In this document: positions 1 to 7,836 of the stretch, piece by piece
Layout of the letters: every line of letters begins with the position of its first letter
Position numbering within the stretch: the first letter of the stretch is position 1
Position numbers and translations under genes: made by a program
Notes under the pieces: generated by a model
What the model was told of the DNA's origin: nothing
Databases searched by the model: none
What the model saw: the letters and a program-made list of their open reading frames with translations, nothing else
Assembly: GCF_014203225.1 (NCBI RefSeq)
Contig: NZ_JACHIO010000008.1
Coordinates: 210,156 to 274,155 of the forward strand
DNA length: 64,000 bases
Origin: Granulicella mallensis
Lineage (GTDB): Bacteria; Acidobacteriota; Terriglobia; Terriglobales; Acidobacteriaceae
Direction of reading: 5' to 3'

Positions 1-90
1 GAAACTGATGGCGCAAAGCTCTGCCCCCGAAGAGACGCGAGCGTCTAAAACTCAACTTTGCGTCAAACTAGAGGAGGGAGTGCATCAGAG

Positions 91-570
91 ATGGCGAGAA
101 GCCGGGAGCAGCTTGCGAACACGGAGTCCGTGGATAACTACCTGAAGGCGATCTTCCACCTGGGAGGCGGGCAGAAGGAACGCGTCAGCAGTGGAGATCT
201 GGCGGAACGGCTTGGAGTCGCACCGGCATCCGTGACCAGCATGATCCAGAAGCTCGCTGCTTCCACCCCGCCGCTTGTCGACTACGAGAGGCACTATGGG
301 GTCTGCCTCTCACACGCCGGGAAGAGACGTGCGCTGGAGATTATTCGTCACCATAGGCTCATCGAGACCTTTCTTTACGAGGTCCTCAACTACCCCATCG
401 ACGAGATTCATGATGAAGCCGAACGCCTGGAGCACTTCATCTCCGAGACCTTCGAGAAGCGCATCGCGGATAAACTTGGGAACCCTCAGCTTGATCCGCA
501 TGGGCACTGCATCCCGTCTCTCGACGGGACGATGCCTGCGATCCATCGAGTCACCTGCAACTGCGAATGA
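91..570 (+). CDS. DtxR/MntR-family metal-dependent transcriptional repressor
   Basis: 159-aa protein. Residues 1-70 form a winged helix-turn-helix (segment GDLAERLGVAPASVTSM); residues 75-145 match the dimerisation and metal-binding domain of the DtxR/MntR family (HHRLIETFL, HDEAERLEHFISE, DPHGHCIP). Such proteins repress metal-uptake genes when Mn(II) or Fe(II) is bound. The N-terminal metal ligands of B. subtilis MntR (Asp8, Glu11) appear to align with Asn16 and Lys19, so metal preference cannot be assigned. There is no C-terminal SH3/FeoA-like domain, and the protein ends with two Cys (CNC). ATG 91 is chosen over the in-frame TTG at 58 because GAGGAGGG lies at 71-78. No metal transporter is adjacent; the next gene starts 73 nt downstream. 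Confidence 0.85.
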   Translation: MARSREQLANTESVDNYLKAIFHLGGGQKERVSSGDLAERLGVAPASVTSMIQKLAASTPPLVDYERHYGVCLSHAGKRRALEIIRHHRLIETFLYEVLNYPIDEIHDEAERLEHFISETFEKRIADKLGNPQLDPHGHCIPSLDGTMPAIHRVTCNCE

Positions 571-643
571 GCCCTGCCGCAAGCGAGCTGCGGCGGTGCG
601 TATACTCCGTATAATTCTCGAACGTCACCTCTGGAGTTCCTGC

Positions 644-2443
644 TTGCGCTCACTTCCCCTTGTCGCCCTCTTGCTCCTTGCCTCCCCGGTCTTCGCCCAA
701 CAGGAAGCTGTCCATGCCACAGGACCGGCCTACGTGCCGCAGCCTGCCTGGATCGCGCGTTCCAACGCCTTCACCCAACAGATTCTCGACATCCAGATCA
801 AGTACTCGCCCGAACAGGCTTCCTCGGAGGGCCTGGCGAAGTACGACACCGAGATCGGCGATGTGTCGCTGGCCGCGGAAGAGGCGCAGCGCAAGGAAGA
901 GGAAGCAGCAGTCGGCAAGCTTGAAGCTGCACTCAAGACCGAGCAGGACCAGAACGTCGCCGAAGACCTCGAGATCATCCTCCACAACGAGCGCCTCGGC
1001 TTTCGCACGCAGGACTTCGCTCACAAGCGCCGTGTGCCCTTCATCAACGCCACCAGCTTCGTCTACTCCGGCTTGGAGCCCCTGCTCGATGACCAGCTTC
1101 CTCAGTCCCGCCGCGAGTCCGCAGTCGCTCGTTTGAAGAAGTATGCCGGACAGGCGCCGGGCTACCGGCCCGTCACGCTGCAGCTCATCGAGCGCATGAA
1201 GCAGCAGATGGCAAAGCCGGGCATGATCTATCCCTCCAGATCCGATGTGGAAACGCAGCTATCGCGCAACGCCGCCGTCGTGGACGGAATCGCCGACCTG
1301 TTCCAGAAGTACAAGCTGACTGGATGGGAACCGGCGTATGCCGCGCTGAAGACCCAGCTCGCCGACTATGACTCCTGGGTGAGGACCAACCTCCTGCCCA
1401 AGACCCGCACCGACTTCCGCCTTCTTCCCGAGGAGTACGCGCTCGCCTTCGAGGGCTACGGCATCGACATTCCGCCCGCGCAGATCGCGGAGATGGCGCA
1501 CAAGGCGTTCCTCGACTACCAGGCCCAGATGCAGCCCCTGGCAGCGGAGATCGCCAAAGAGCATGGCTTCGCTTCGAGCGACTATCGCGACGTGATCCGC
1601 GAGCTTAAGAAGCAGCAGATCACCGGCGATGCCATCCTGCCGTTCTACGAAAAACGTCTGCACGAGATCGAGAAGATCATCGTCACCGACAAGCTTGTCA
1701 CCCTGCCCAACCGCCCGGCCATCATTCGCCTGGGCACACCGGCCGAGAGCTCGCAGATCTCTGCACCGCACATGGTTCCTCCTCCGTTCCTGCACAACAC
1801 GGGACAGCGCGGCGTGTTCGTGCTGCCGCTCAACATGCCGGCGGGCCCCGGCGAGGCGAAGGCTGCCAAGGTCGACGACTACACCTTCGACGCTGCCTCG
1901 TGGACCCTGATCGCGCACGAGGCCCGTCCGGGACATGAGCTGCAGTTCGACTCGATGGTGGAGCACGGCGTCTCACTGGCGCGCGCACTGTTTGCGTTCA
2001 ACTCAACCAACGCCGAAGGCTGGGGCCTTTACTCGGAGTACATTACGCTGCCCTACATGCCGAAGGAAGGCCAGCTCATCAGCCTGCAGTTCCGGCTGCT
2101 GCGCGCGGCACGCGCGTTCCTGGACCCAGAGCTGCAGGCCGGCAAGATTCAGCCTGCAGACGCGATGAAGGTGCTCACGCAGGATGTTTGCTTCTCCGTG
2201 CCGTTTGCCAATCAGGAGGTCGAGCGCTACACGCTCCGCTCGCCGGGACAGGCCAACAGTTACTTCTACGGCTTTACGCGGCTGCTGGAGCTGCGCAAGG
2301 AGACCGAAGCCGCGCTGGGCCCGAAGTTCAGCGCCCTGCGCTTCCATGACTTCATCCTCGCGCAGGGACTACTGCCGCCAGGCCTGATGAAAAAGGCTGT
2401 AGAGGAGCACTTTATTCCGCAGGAGAAGGCGCGTCAGCCGTAG
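644..2443 (+). CDS. DUF885-family secreted metallopeptidase
   Basis: 599-aa protein. The proposed TTG start at 644 is preceded by GGAG at 633-636 and yields a clean signal peptide (MRSLPLVALLLLASPVFAQ), so export to the periplasm or outside is predicted. The open frame continues upstream to 275, but that part overlaps the regulator gene in another frame and is not signal-like. The DUF885 hallmark HEARPGH lies at about residues 425-431 and probably binds zinc, with the conserved NAEGWGLYSE segment about 30 residues later. Members are predicted peptidases or carboxypeptidases; the substrate is unknown. The full length is normal for the family. Function beyond metallopeptidase is inference. Confidence 0.85.
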   Translation: MRSLPLVALLLLASPVFAQQEAVHATGPAYVPQPAWIARSNAFTQQILDIQIKYSPEQASSEGLAKYDTEIGDVSLAAEEAQRKEEEAAVGKLEAALKTEQDQNVAEDLEIILHNERLGFRTQDFAHKRRVPFINATSFVYSGLEPLLDDQLPQSRRESAVARLKKYAGQAPGYRPVTLQLIERMKQQMAKPGMIYPSRSDVETQLSRNAAVVDGIADLFQKYKLTGWEPAYAALKTQLADYDSWVRTNLLPKTRTDFRLLPEEYALAFEGYGIDIPPAQIAEMAHKAFLDYQAQMQPLAAEIAKEHGFASSDYRDVIRELKKQQITGDAILPFYEKRLHEIEKIIVTDKLVTLPNRPAIIRLGTPAESSQISAPHMVPPPFLHNTGQRGVFVLPLNMPAGPGEAKAAKVDDYTFDAASWTLIAHEARPGHELQFDSMVEHGVSLARALFAFNSTNAEGWGLYSEYITLPYMPKEGQLISLQFRLLRAARAFLDPELQAGKIQPADAMKVLTQDVCFSVPFANQEVERYTLRSPGQANSYFYGFTRLLELRKETEAALGPKFSALRFHDFILAQGLLPPGLMKKAVEEHFIPQEKARQP

Positions 2444-2989
2444 GGCGTTAGCCAGATTTTGTCGCTGTCATTGCTTCTGAGATAGGTCCGGGCTTTAGCC
2501 CGGACATTTACGACAGCAACGACTCACATATTTTGTTTCCCACTGAATCGTCATCCTGAGCGGAGCGCCTCGCGTTTTTTGCGAGGCGCGGAGTCGAAGG
2601 ACCCCGAAGAACTCGATCTCACCCTTGCTGTTAGGACCTTTTCCAGCACTAGAGTCCAGGCTCGAGCGCTCGAGGGGGAAAAGGGACGAAGAGTATAGGC
2701 AAGATAGCAACCCTCGGGGTCCTTCGACTCCGCGTCCCCAAAAGCCGGGACGCTCCGCTCAGGATGACGATTCAGTGGAGAGACGTAAAACAAAACTGAG
2801 TCTCCCTCTGGTCCATCATTTGCATCTGCACGTTGGATGACACGCCATAAGATTCCCATCTTTGTAACAAGTTCATTACAATGTTGGAACCATCAAGCCA
2901 CAACGCGCGTATCCTGTCTGCGTAGAACTATGTCTCCACCCAGCAGCGCGGGAGATGCACGAAACTTTCTCGATCGAGGTTGATTTCCA
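2444..2989. other. Gene-free region with two kinds of palindromic repeat
   Basis: Contains one arm of the CCGGGCTTTAGCCCGG repeat (about 2480-2515, also found twice at 22277-22497) and the 219-bp element described separately at 2550-2768. The remaining 2770-2989 holds no recognisable gene and presumably the promoter of the lipoprotein gene at 2990, but no convincing -35/-10 pair stands out. Confidence 0.6.
2550..2768. mobile_element. Short inverted-repeat element, copy 1 (GTCATCCTGAGCG family)
   Basis: A 219-bp unit bounded by GTCATCCTGAGCGGAGCG on the left and its complement (CGCTCCGCTCAGGATGAC) on the right. Each ~60-nt arm includes AGTCGAAGGACCCCGA. The left arm holds an inner palindrome (CCTCGCG..TTTT..GCGAGG). 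The internal ~100 bp contains no gene. A homologous unit in the same orientation sits at 4414-4631, and related arms flank a GIY-YIG gene at 51269-51899. It looks like a non-autonomous (MITE/REP-like) form of that larger element; mobility is inferred only. Confidence 0.75.
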
Positions 2990-3589
2990 ATGCACCTTCT
3001 CCGTTCGCTTGTGATCCCTGCTTCGTTAGCCACCCTGCTGCTCGCCGGCTGCCACGTCTCCACCCATAAAGACGGCAAGAACGAGAATGTCGACATTGGA
3101 ACTCCATTCGGCTCGATGCAGGTCAAGACCAACGGTAAGGGCGATACCACCGCGATCGGCATCGCAGCCTATCCCGGCGCTACACTGGTCAGCAATAACG
3201 GCAAAGACTCGGACGAAGGCTCCGCCGACATCAACATGAACTTCGGCAGCTTCCATCTCGGCGTAAAGGCCGCAAGCTACCAGACCAGCGATCCCCAGAG
3301 CCGGGTAGAGGCCTTCTACCGCAAAGAGCTTGCCCATTATGGAGACGTGATCGAGTGCCGCCACGGCAACGCGGTCGGCCAGCCCACGCGAACCTCCCAG
3401 GGCCTGACCTGCGACACGAAACATGGCAATCACATCAGCACGGACGACTCCGATTCCGACCTGGATCTGCGCACCGGCTCCGAGCAGCACCAGCACATCG
3501 TCGGCCTCACAGCGAAGGATGGCGGCACCAGGATCGGACTCGTCGCTCTGGATCTGCCCACCGGTCACGAACACAAAGACAGCGAGTAG
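2990..3589 (+). CDS. Hypothetical secreted lipoprotein
   Basis: 199-aa protein starting at ATG 2990. The N-terminus is a lipoprotein signal with lipobox LLAGC (Cys about residue 21), so it is probably anchored in a membrane facing the periplasm. The mature part is hydrophilic and rich in Gly, Asp, Ser and His. It contains YPGATLV and VEAFYRKELAHYGDVIEC, a pattern seen in Acidobacterial proteins of unknown function. The C-terminus is acidic and His-rich (TGHEHKDSE). No catalytic motif is visible. The next gene begins 12 nt downstream and may be co-transcribed. Confidence 0.75.
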   Translation: MHLLRSLVIPASLATLLLAGCHVSTHKDGKNENVDIGTPFGSMQVKTNGKGDTTAIGIAAYPGATLVSNNGKDSDEGSADINMNFGSFHLGVKAASYQTSDPQSRVEAFYRKELAHYGDVIECRHGNAVGQPTRTSQGLTCDTKHGNHISTDDSDSDLDLRTGSEQHQHIVGLTAKDGGTRIGLVALDLPTGHEHKDSE

Positions 3590-3601
3590 CGCCCCGACGA
3601 G

Positions 3602-4339
3602 TTGCCGCAAAGCTCCCGCTCCGGTAGCCTTCGAGAGGTGATTCAACGCCATTGTCCCCGCTGCCGGTCTGTCCTCCACTTTGAGGACCACGGAACCCTC
3701 GTCTTTTGTTGGAACTGCGGAGCCCCGCAAATCACCCTCTCCGAAGAGCTGCTGGAGCAGGCCCAGCAACAGGTGCAGGATGCGGCCGCCGGCGCACAAG
3801 GCAGTAGTACGATCCAGGTTCAGGCCCCCTCCGCCGTGAACTGGAAGGCCGCCATCCACATCGCCCTGATCGTCGCCGGGGCGCTATCGGCGATTGCCAT
3901 GCTGGTGCCGCCCGCCGAGATGCTGGCCTGGCTGGCGCCGTCCATCGTGCTCGCCCTCTACGCCTCCCGGAACCGCCAGACGCGCATCACCACGGGGCTG
4001 GGAGCGCGTATCGGACTGCTCTGCGGGGTGCTCTGCTCCCTGGGCCTGATGCTCATCACCGCCCTGCAAATGCTCGTCCTGCGCTTTGGGATTCATGGAA
4101 TGGCTGAGATGGAAGCCAACATGAACTCCGTGATGCTGGAGGCAAAGACCCGAGCCGTGGCGCAATCAGGGCAGGCAGCGGCCAGTATCTTCGATCTCTT
4201 CCTGACCGCTCCCGAGTTTCGTGCGGGATTCTTTCTGGCTGGACTGGCGATGGTAGCGGCGATTCTCATGGTGCTGTCCACCGCCGGTGGCGCATTTGCG
4301 GGCTTTGTCCGGTCGCGGCAAACAAAGACTATTCTTTAG
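3602..4339 (+). CDS. Zinc-ribbon membrane protein, unknown function
   Basis: About 245 aa from TTG 3602, or 233 aa from GTG 3638; neither has a clear ribosome site, so the start is uncertain. The N-terminal part holds two CxxC pairs (HCPRCRSVL and FCWNCGAP), a typical zinc ribbon. A Gln/Ala-rich linker (about residues 50-75) follows, then four hydrophobic segments: two closely spaced near residues 85-120, one near 135-160 and one near 205-235. This suggests an inner-membrane protein with a cytosolic zinc ribbon. It follows the lipoprotein gene by 12 nt and may share its transcript. No specific family recognised. Confidence 0.65.
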   Translation: MPQSSRSGSLREVIQRHCPRCRSVLHFEDHGTLVFCWNCGAPQITLSEELLEQAQQQVQDAAAGAQGSSTIQVQAPSAVNWKAAIHIALIVAGALSAIAMLVPPAEMLAWLAPSIVLALYASRNRQTRITTGLGARIGLLCGVLCSLGLMLITALQMLVLRFGIHGMAEMEANMNSVMLEAKTRAVAQSGQAAASIFDLFLTAPEFRAGFFLAGLAMVAAILMVLSTAGGAFAGFVRSRQTKTIL

Positions 4340-4783
4340 AACAGTTTGGCCCGTGTGATAGCAGGACCAAGGCAACGATGTGCCTCTGCTCTTCTCATCC
4401 CCTCCACAGAAACGTCATCCTGAGCGGAGCGCCTCGCGTTTTTGCGAGGTGCGCAGTCGAAGGACCCCGAGGGCCTTGATCTCACCCAGGAAGCTAGGAC
4501 CTTTTTCCGCACGAAAGCCCGGGATCGAGCGCTAGAGGTAGAAAAGGAGCGAAAAGCAGAGGCAGGATTACAACCCTCGGGGTCCTTCGACTCCGCGTCC
4601 CCAAAAGCCGGGACGCTCCGCTCAGGATGACATCTTTAGGGTGAGATTAAAAAAGACGATGGGTACACGTCGTCTTTTCGCTCTGACCGCATGAAATCAC
4701 GCGGCACTCCTTGTCTGGTTCTTCTTTATGACGAAACTGCCCTGACGCAACCGCTCGCTCCGCTGCTATCATCAACACCTATC
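4340..4783. other. Intergenic region before pyrR
   Basis: Holds the 218-bp element at 4414-4631. The stretch 4632-4783 is the pyrR leader. I see no clear PyrR-binding anti-antiterminator or terminator hairpin, although a fold prediction would be needed to exclude one. Confidence 0.45.
4414..4631. mobile_element. Short inverted-repeat element, copy 2 (GTCATCCTGAGCG family)
   Basis: 218-bp unit homologous along its whole length, and in the same orientation, to that at 2550-2768. It has the same terminal arms (GTCATCCTGAGCGGAGCG and complement), the same AGTCGAAGGACCCCGA block and a recognisably related core (GGACCTTTTTCCGCACGAAAG). A core conserved between copies shows that this is one defined element and not two independently placed arms. 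An open frame at 4442-4630 lies wholly inside it and is not considered a gene. Confidence 0.75.
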
Positions 4784-5398
4784 ATGAGCGACAATCACCC
4801 ATCCTCTCCGGCCACCGAAACGAGCGAATCCACCCAGTCCACACGGTCGCCACGCCTGCGCGAAAAAGGCCGCCTCATGTCCGGCTCCGAGATCGAGCGC
4901 ACCTTGGTGCGTCTTGCGCACGAGATCGTGGAGCGCAACCACGGCTGCGACAACCTCGGCCTGGTCGGCATCAAGCGCCGCGGCGTGCCGCTGGCGCAGC
5001 GCATCGGCGCGCTGATCGAAAAGATTGAGAAGCAGCCGGTCGATACCGGCATGCTCGACATCAGCTTCTATCGTGACGATCTCTCGACGCGCGATATCCG
5101 GCCCGTCGTCGAAAAAACCGATATCGGCTTCGACGTTACCGGACGCGACATCATCCTGATGGACGACGTGCTCTACACCGGCCGCACCATTCGCGCCGCG
5201 ATGGACGCGCTCTTCGACCACGGCCGTCCCAAGAGCGTGCAGTTGCTGGTCTTGATCGATCGCGGCCACCGCGAGCTGCCGATCGAAGCCCGGTTCATCG
5301 GCCGCACCGTACCCACCTCGCGCCGCGAGATCATCGAAGTCAAGCTGCGCGAGATCGACGACGACGAACAGGTGACCCTGGTCGAGCTGCTGGACTAG
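4784..5398 (+). CDS. pyrR: Bifunctional pyr operon regulator / uracil phosphoribosyltransferase PyrR
   Basis: 204 aa from ATG 4784. The core (from about residue 32) aligns with PyrR: EIERTLVRLAHEIVERN at the N-terminus, ISFYRDDLSTRD in the middle, the PRPP-binding loop IILMDDVLYTGRTIRAAM, and VLIDRGHRELPIEA plus VGRTVPTS-type sequence near the end. PyrR binds pyr mRNA in response to UMP/UTP and also converts uracil plus PRPP to UMP. The ~30-residue Ser/Thr-rich N-terminal extension is longer than in Bacillus PyrR; the internal ATG at 4877 (AAAGG upstream) is a possible alternative start. No other pyr gene is in the window. The TAG stop is formed by the outer end of a MITE-like element. Confidence 0.92.
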   Translation: MSDNHPSSPATETSESTQSTRSPRLREKGRLMSGSEIERTLVRLAHEIVERNHGCDNLGLVGIKRRGVPLAQRIGALIEKIEKQPVDTGMLDISFYRDDLSTRDIRPVVEKTDIGFDVTGRDIILMDDVLYTGRTIRAAMDALFDHGRPKSVQLLVLIDRGHRELPIEARFIGRTVPTSRREIIEVKLREIDDDEQVTLVELLD

Positions 5399-5510
5399 AG
5401 CAAATTTCCTGTAGGTGTATAGCGGAACCGAGACATTGATGGCCGTTTTTCCCCAGAAAAACGGCACTGCACGCCCGATTCAACTTCACAGTAACAGGAA
5501 ATTTACTCTA
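5396..5510. mobile_element. MITE-like element with TA ends, copy A
   Basis: 115-bp unit whose 17-bp ends are near-perfect inverted repeats: TAGAGCAAATTTCCTGT at 5396-5412 and ACAGGAAATTTACTCTA at 5494-5510 (one mismatch). An inner hairpin pairs GCCGTTTTTC (5442-5451) with GAAAAACGGC (5456-5465) and could act as a terminator after pyrR. A second copy lies at 28391-28504. TA at both outer edges fits insertion into a TA dinucleotide, as for IS630/Tc1-mariner-type elements. The first three bases are the pyrR stop codon. Confidence 0.75.
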
Positions 5511-5537
5511 ACCCCACACGAAACCGAGCCAATCCCC

Positions 5538-6893
5538 ATGAGCGAACAGGTCCTCACAGAGCCGACAGAGGGTCTTCCTCTGCCTGCGCCCAATGAACCG
5601 GAACCCATGAGCATGGGCGCGGTGCTGCGCGTCGTCACGATGCGGCGGCTCTGGTACGCGCAGATCGTCTCGGTCTTCGGCGACTTCCTCGCGCTGTTCG
5701 CAGTCATCACCGTCATGACGTTCAAGCTGCATGCCACCGCGCAACAGGTGACGACCGGACAGATCGCCTACCTGCTGCCGATTGCGCTGCTGGGTATCGT
5801 CAGCGGCGTGTTCGTCGACCGCTGGCCGGTGAAGATCACGCTGGTCTCGAGCGACTTCCTCCGCGCGGGCCTCTGCCTGCTCCTGCTGCTCGTGCACTCG
5901 GTCTACGGCTTCTACATCGTCCTGGCGGCGATCAGCGTCGTCTCGAGCTTCTTCACGCCCGCGCAGGGTATTGCTCTGCGCAGCGCGGTCCCCAAGCACG
6001 GCCTGCGTTCAGCCAACTCGCTGATGCAGCAGGTCATGTTCATCATGCGCATCATCGGCGGCCCGATCGCGATCTTCGTCGTCTCGCGCTTCCACGAGCA
6101 GACCTGCTACATCCTCGACTCCCTCAGCTTCATTGCCTCCGGCTCGCTCATCGCCTCCCTTGCGCTCAATGTTCCGAAGAAAAGCGCAGTCGTGGTCACC
6201 CCGGAGCAAGAGCAGCCGACTTCCAAAGACGGCAAGACCGGCATCGCCCTCATCCTTGAAGACATGAAGGAGGGCGCGGGCTTCGTGCTGCATCACGCGG
6301 CCCTGCTCTTCGTGATCGTCGCCCTGGCTGCCGGCCTGTTTGTGATGGCCTGCTTCGGCCCCCTGATCGCCATCTTCGTGCGCGACACACTGCATGCTTC
6401 GACCAACGTCTTCGGCATCTCGAGCGCGATGATCGGGCTCGGCCTGCTCGTGGGTATCTCGATCCTCAACGCCGTGGCCAAGAACGTGAAGAACACCACC
6501 CTCGTCTACTCAGGCCTGGGAGGCATCGCCCTCTCCACGCTGTTGATGGCGACAGCCCCGCACATCGTCTTCCAGCTCGGAAGCCACGCCATCGGGGTCG
6601 ATAGCCTGCTCACCATCGTCGGCTGCTTCATGATCGGCTTCTCGGCAGGAGGCATCATCGTTCCTTCGCAAACGATGATCCAGCAGGAGACCCCGCCGGA
6701 GATGCTGGGCCGCGTAGGATCGACGGTCATGTCGTTCATCTTCAGCGCGCAGATCGCAGGGCTGGTGCTGAGCGGTATCCTGGCCAATCACACCAGCGTA
6801 CGGCGCGTCTTCCTGCTCTGCACGGGGATGCTGGCGGTGCTGATCGTCGCAGGCAAGCTATGGATGGAACCGAAAGAGCACATGACGGCTTAG
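5538..6893 (+). CDS. MFS efflux transporter (macrolide-exporter-like)
   Basis: 451-aa membrane protein from ATG 5538; the upstream in-frame extension runs through the MITE-like element and is rejected. After a ~30-residue acidic/Pro-rich tail come about 12 hydrophobic segments. The first helices carry ...RRLWYAQIVSVFGDFLALFAV and, after helix 2, GIVSGVFVDRWPVK, the MFS loop 2-3 motif in the form seen in MefA/MFS_3-type exporters. SANSLMQQVMFIMRIIGGPI also fits that group. Expected role: proton-driven export of small hydrophobic compounds; the substrate cannot be told. It lies after pyrR but is separated by the element, so it probably has its own promoter. Confidence 0.85.
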   Translation: MSEQVLTEPTEGLPLPAPNEPEPMSMGAVLRVVTMRRLWYAQIVSVFGDFLALFAVITVMTFKLHATAQQVTTGQIAYLLPIALLGIVSGVFVDRWPVKITLVSSDFLRAGLCLLLLLVHSVYGFYIVLAAISVVSSFFTPAQGIALRSAVPKHGLRSANSLMQQVMFIMRIIGGPIAIFVVSRFHEQTCYILDSLSFIASGSLIASLALNVPKKSAVVVTPEQEQPTSKDGKTGIALILEDMKEGAGFVLHHAALLFVIVALAAGLFVMACFGPLIAIFVRDTLHASTNVFGISSAMIGLGLLVGISILNAVAKNVKNTTLVYSGLGGIALSTLLMATAPHIVFQLGSHAIGVDSLLTIVGCFMIGFSAGGIIVPSQTMIQQETPPEMLGRVGSTVMSFIFSAQIAGLVLSGILANHTSVRRVFLLCTGMLAVLIVAGKLWMEPKEHMTA

Positions 6894-6923
6894 GGCCTCG
6901 TTCGTAGTGAGCAAATATTTTGC

Positions 6924-7236
6924 TGTGGCAAGCCTCGGAAGGGCACGGTTTCAACCGTGCCGTAAAAGCTGCTCCGTAGGCGCCGTACCGCTCTGCCGAA
7001 GGCTGGAGTGAAGGCGCAGCCGCAACGACTGAATTGCTTTCTTTGGTTGCGGCGAAATAGGCGGCAACATCTACGAATGTATTCCGGGCTGTCCCCCCGC
7101 AATCTAGGCCGCACGAAGGAAGATAATTCAGTCGTTGCGGCTGCGCCTTCACTTTGGCCTTCGGCAGAGCGGTAAGGATTTTTATTCCTAGCGTCTGTGG
7201 CAGGGTTGAAACCCTGCCCTTCCGAGACTTGCCACA
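6924..7236. repeat. Composite inverted-repeat element (CTCTGCCGAAGGC family), copy 1
   Basis: 313-bp unit with outer 22-bp inverted arms: TGTGGCAAGCCTCGGAAGGGCA at 6924-6945 and its complement ending at 7236 (one mismatch). Just inside are small hairpins (GGGCACGGTTTCAACCGTGCC on the left, GGGTTGAAACCC on the right). Further in lies an inverted pair of a ~50-nt block containing CTCTGCCGAAGGC and CAACGACTGAATT. The same block recurs at about 38030-38085, 38234-38285 and 58110-58165. No gene is inside. The rest of the gap between the MFS gene and the ExbD gene shows nothing else. Confidence 0.7.
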
Positions 7237-7371
7237 AACACTGGCTCAATTCACCCTTCCCCGGTGTCTAAGCCCTTAGCAGCCGAATCAGACTTCGGCT
7301 CCGGCTCTCGCCAGCCGCTACCACCCGCAGGTCCGAGCGCTCGCCCACCACTTCTGATCGAGGTGCTCCTC

Positions 7372-7779
7372 ATGGCGTTCTCCGCAAACTCTACCGCCGA
7401 AATCAATGTCACGCCGCTGATCGACGTGCTGCTTGTGCTCCTCATCATCTTCATGGTTCTCGTCCCTGTGCGGCCCCGCGGGCTCGACAGCTCCATCCCG
7501 CAAGGCGCTCCGGCGTCTGTGGCGTCTCAGTCTCCTCTGGTGGTGCGAGTCTCAGCAGGCTCCGCCGGCAGTAGCCCAACCTACCGCATCGGTCAGCAGG
7601 ACGTGGCGCTCGCGGACGTACGCCCTGCCCTGCTGCAGCTCTTCGCCACGCGGCAGAATCTCACCCTCTTTGTCGAAGCCGATCCCACGCTCAACGTCCA
7701 GCAGGTAGCCGAGGTCGTCGCGGAGGCACGAGCGGCAGGCGCAGGCCAGATCGCCCTGGGCTCGCTGGCGAAACTCTGA
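7372..7779 (+). CDS. exbD: ExbD/TolR-family biopolymer transport protein
   Basis: 135 aa from ATG 7372 with GAGG at 7360-7363. Short cytosolic N-terminus, then the hallmark NVTPLIDVLLVLLIIFMV helix carrying the conserved Asp (residue about 17) that takes part in proton flow, then a periplasmic domain of about 95 residues. ExbD works with ExbB and TonB to drive outer-membrane transport. This copy stands alone; the complete tonB-exbB-exbD-exbD operon is at 38.5-41.3 kb, so it may be an accessory ExbD. An upstream in-frame extension to 7264 is rejected because ATG 7372 has the better ribosome site and fits the family length. Confidence 0.88.
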   Translation: MAFSANSTAEINVTPLIDVLLVLLIIFMVLVPVRPRGLDSSIPQGAPASVASQSPLVVRVSAGSAGSSPTYRIGQQDVALADVRPALLQLFATRQNLTLFVEADPTLNVQQVAEVVAEARAAGAGQIALGSLAKL

Positions 7780-7788
7780 CCGCAAAGA

Positions 7789-7816
7789 GCAAGGCCTCCC
7801 GAACGGGAGGCCTTGC
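7789..7816. terminator. Bidirectional hairpin terminator
   Basis: Perfect 12-bp stem: GCAAGGCCTCCC (7789-7800), loop GAAC, GGGAGGCCTTGC (7805-7816). It lies between the converging ExbD (+) and TPR lipoprotein (-) genes and can serve both. No long T-run follows on either strand. Confidence 0.65.
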
Positions 7817-7836
7817 GGTACAGCAGGAAGCGCAGC

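Noticed and set aside
275..643. N-terminal extension of the DUF885 peptidase to 275
   Set aside because: It overlaps the DtxR-type regulator in another frame and has no signal peptide; TTG 644 has both a ribosome site and a signal peptide.
4442..4630. Open frame inside the 4414-4631 element
   Set aside because: Lies between the inverted arms of a repeat unit, has no ribosome site, and the equivalent frame is not preserved in the 2550-2768 copy.
4632..4783. PyrR-dependent attenuator before pyrR
   Set aside because: I looked for mutually exclusive hairpins and a T-run and could not find a convincing pair by eye; not claimed.
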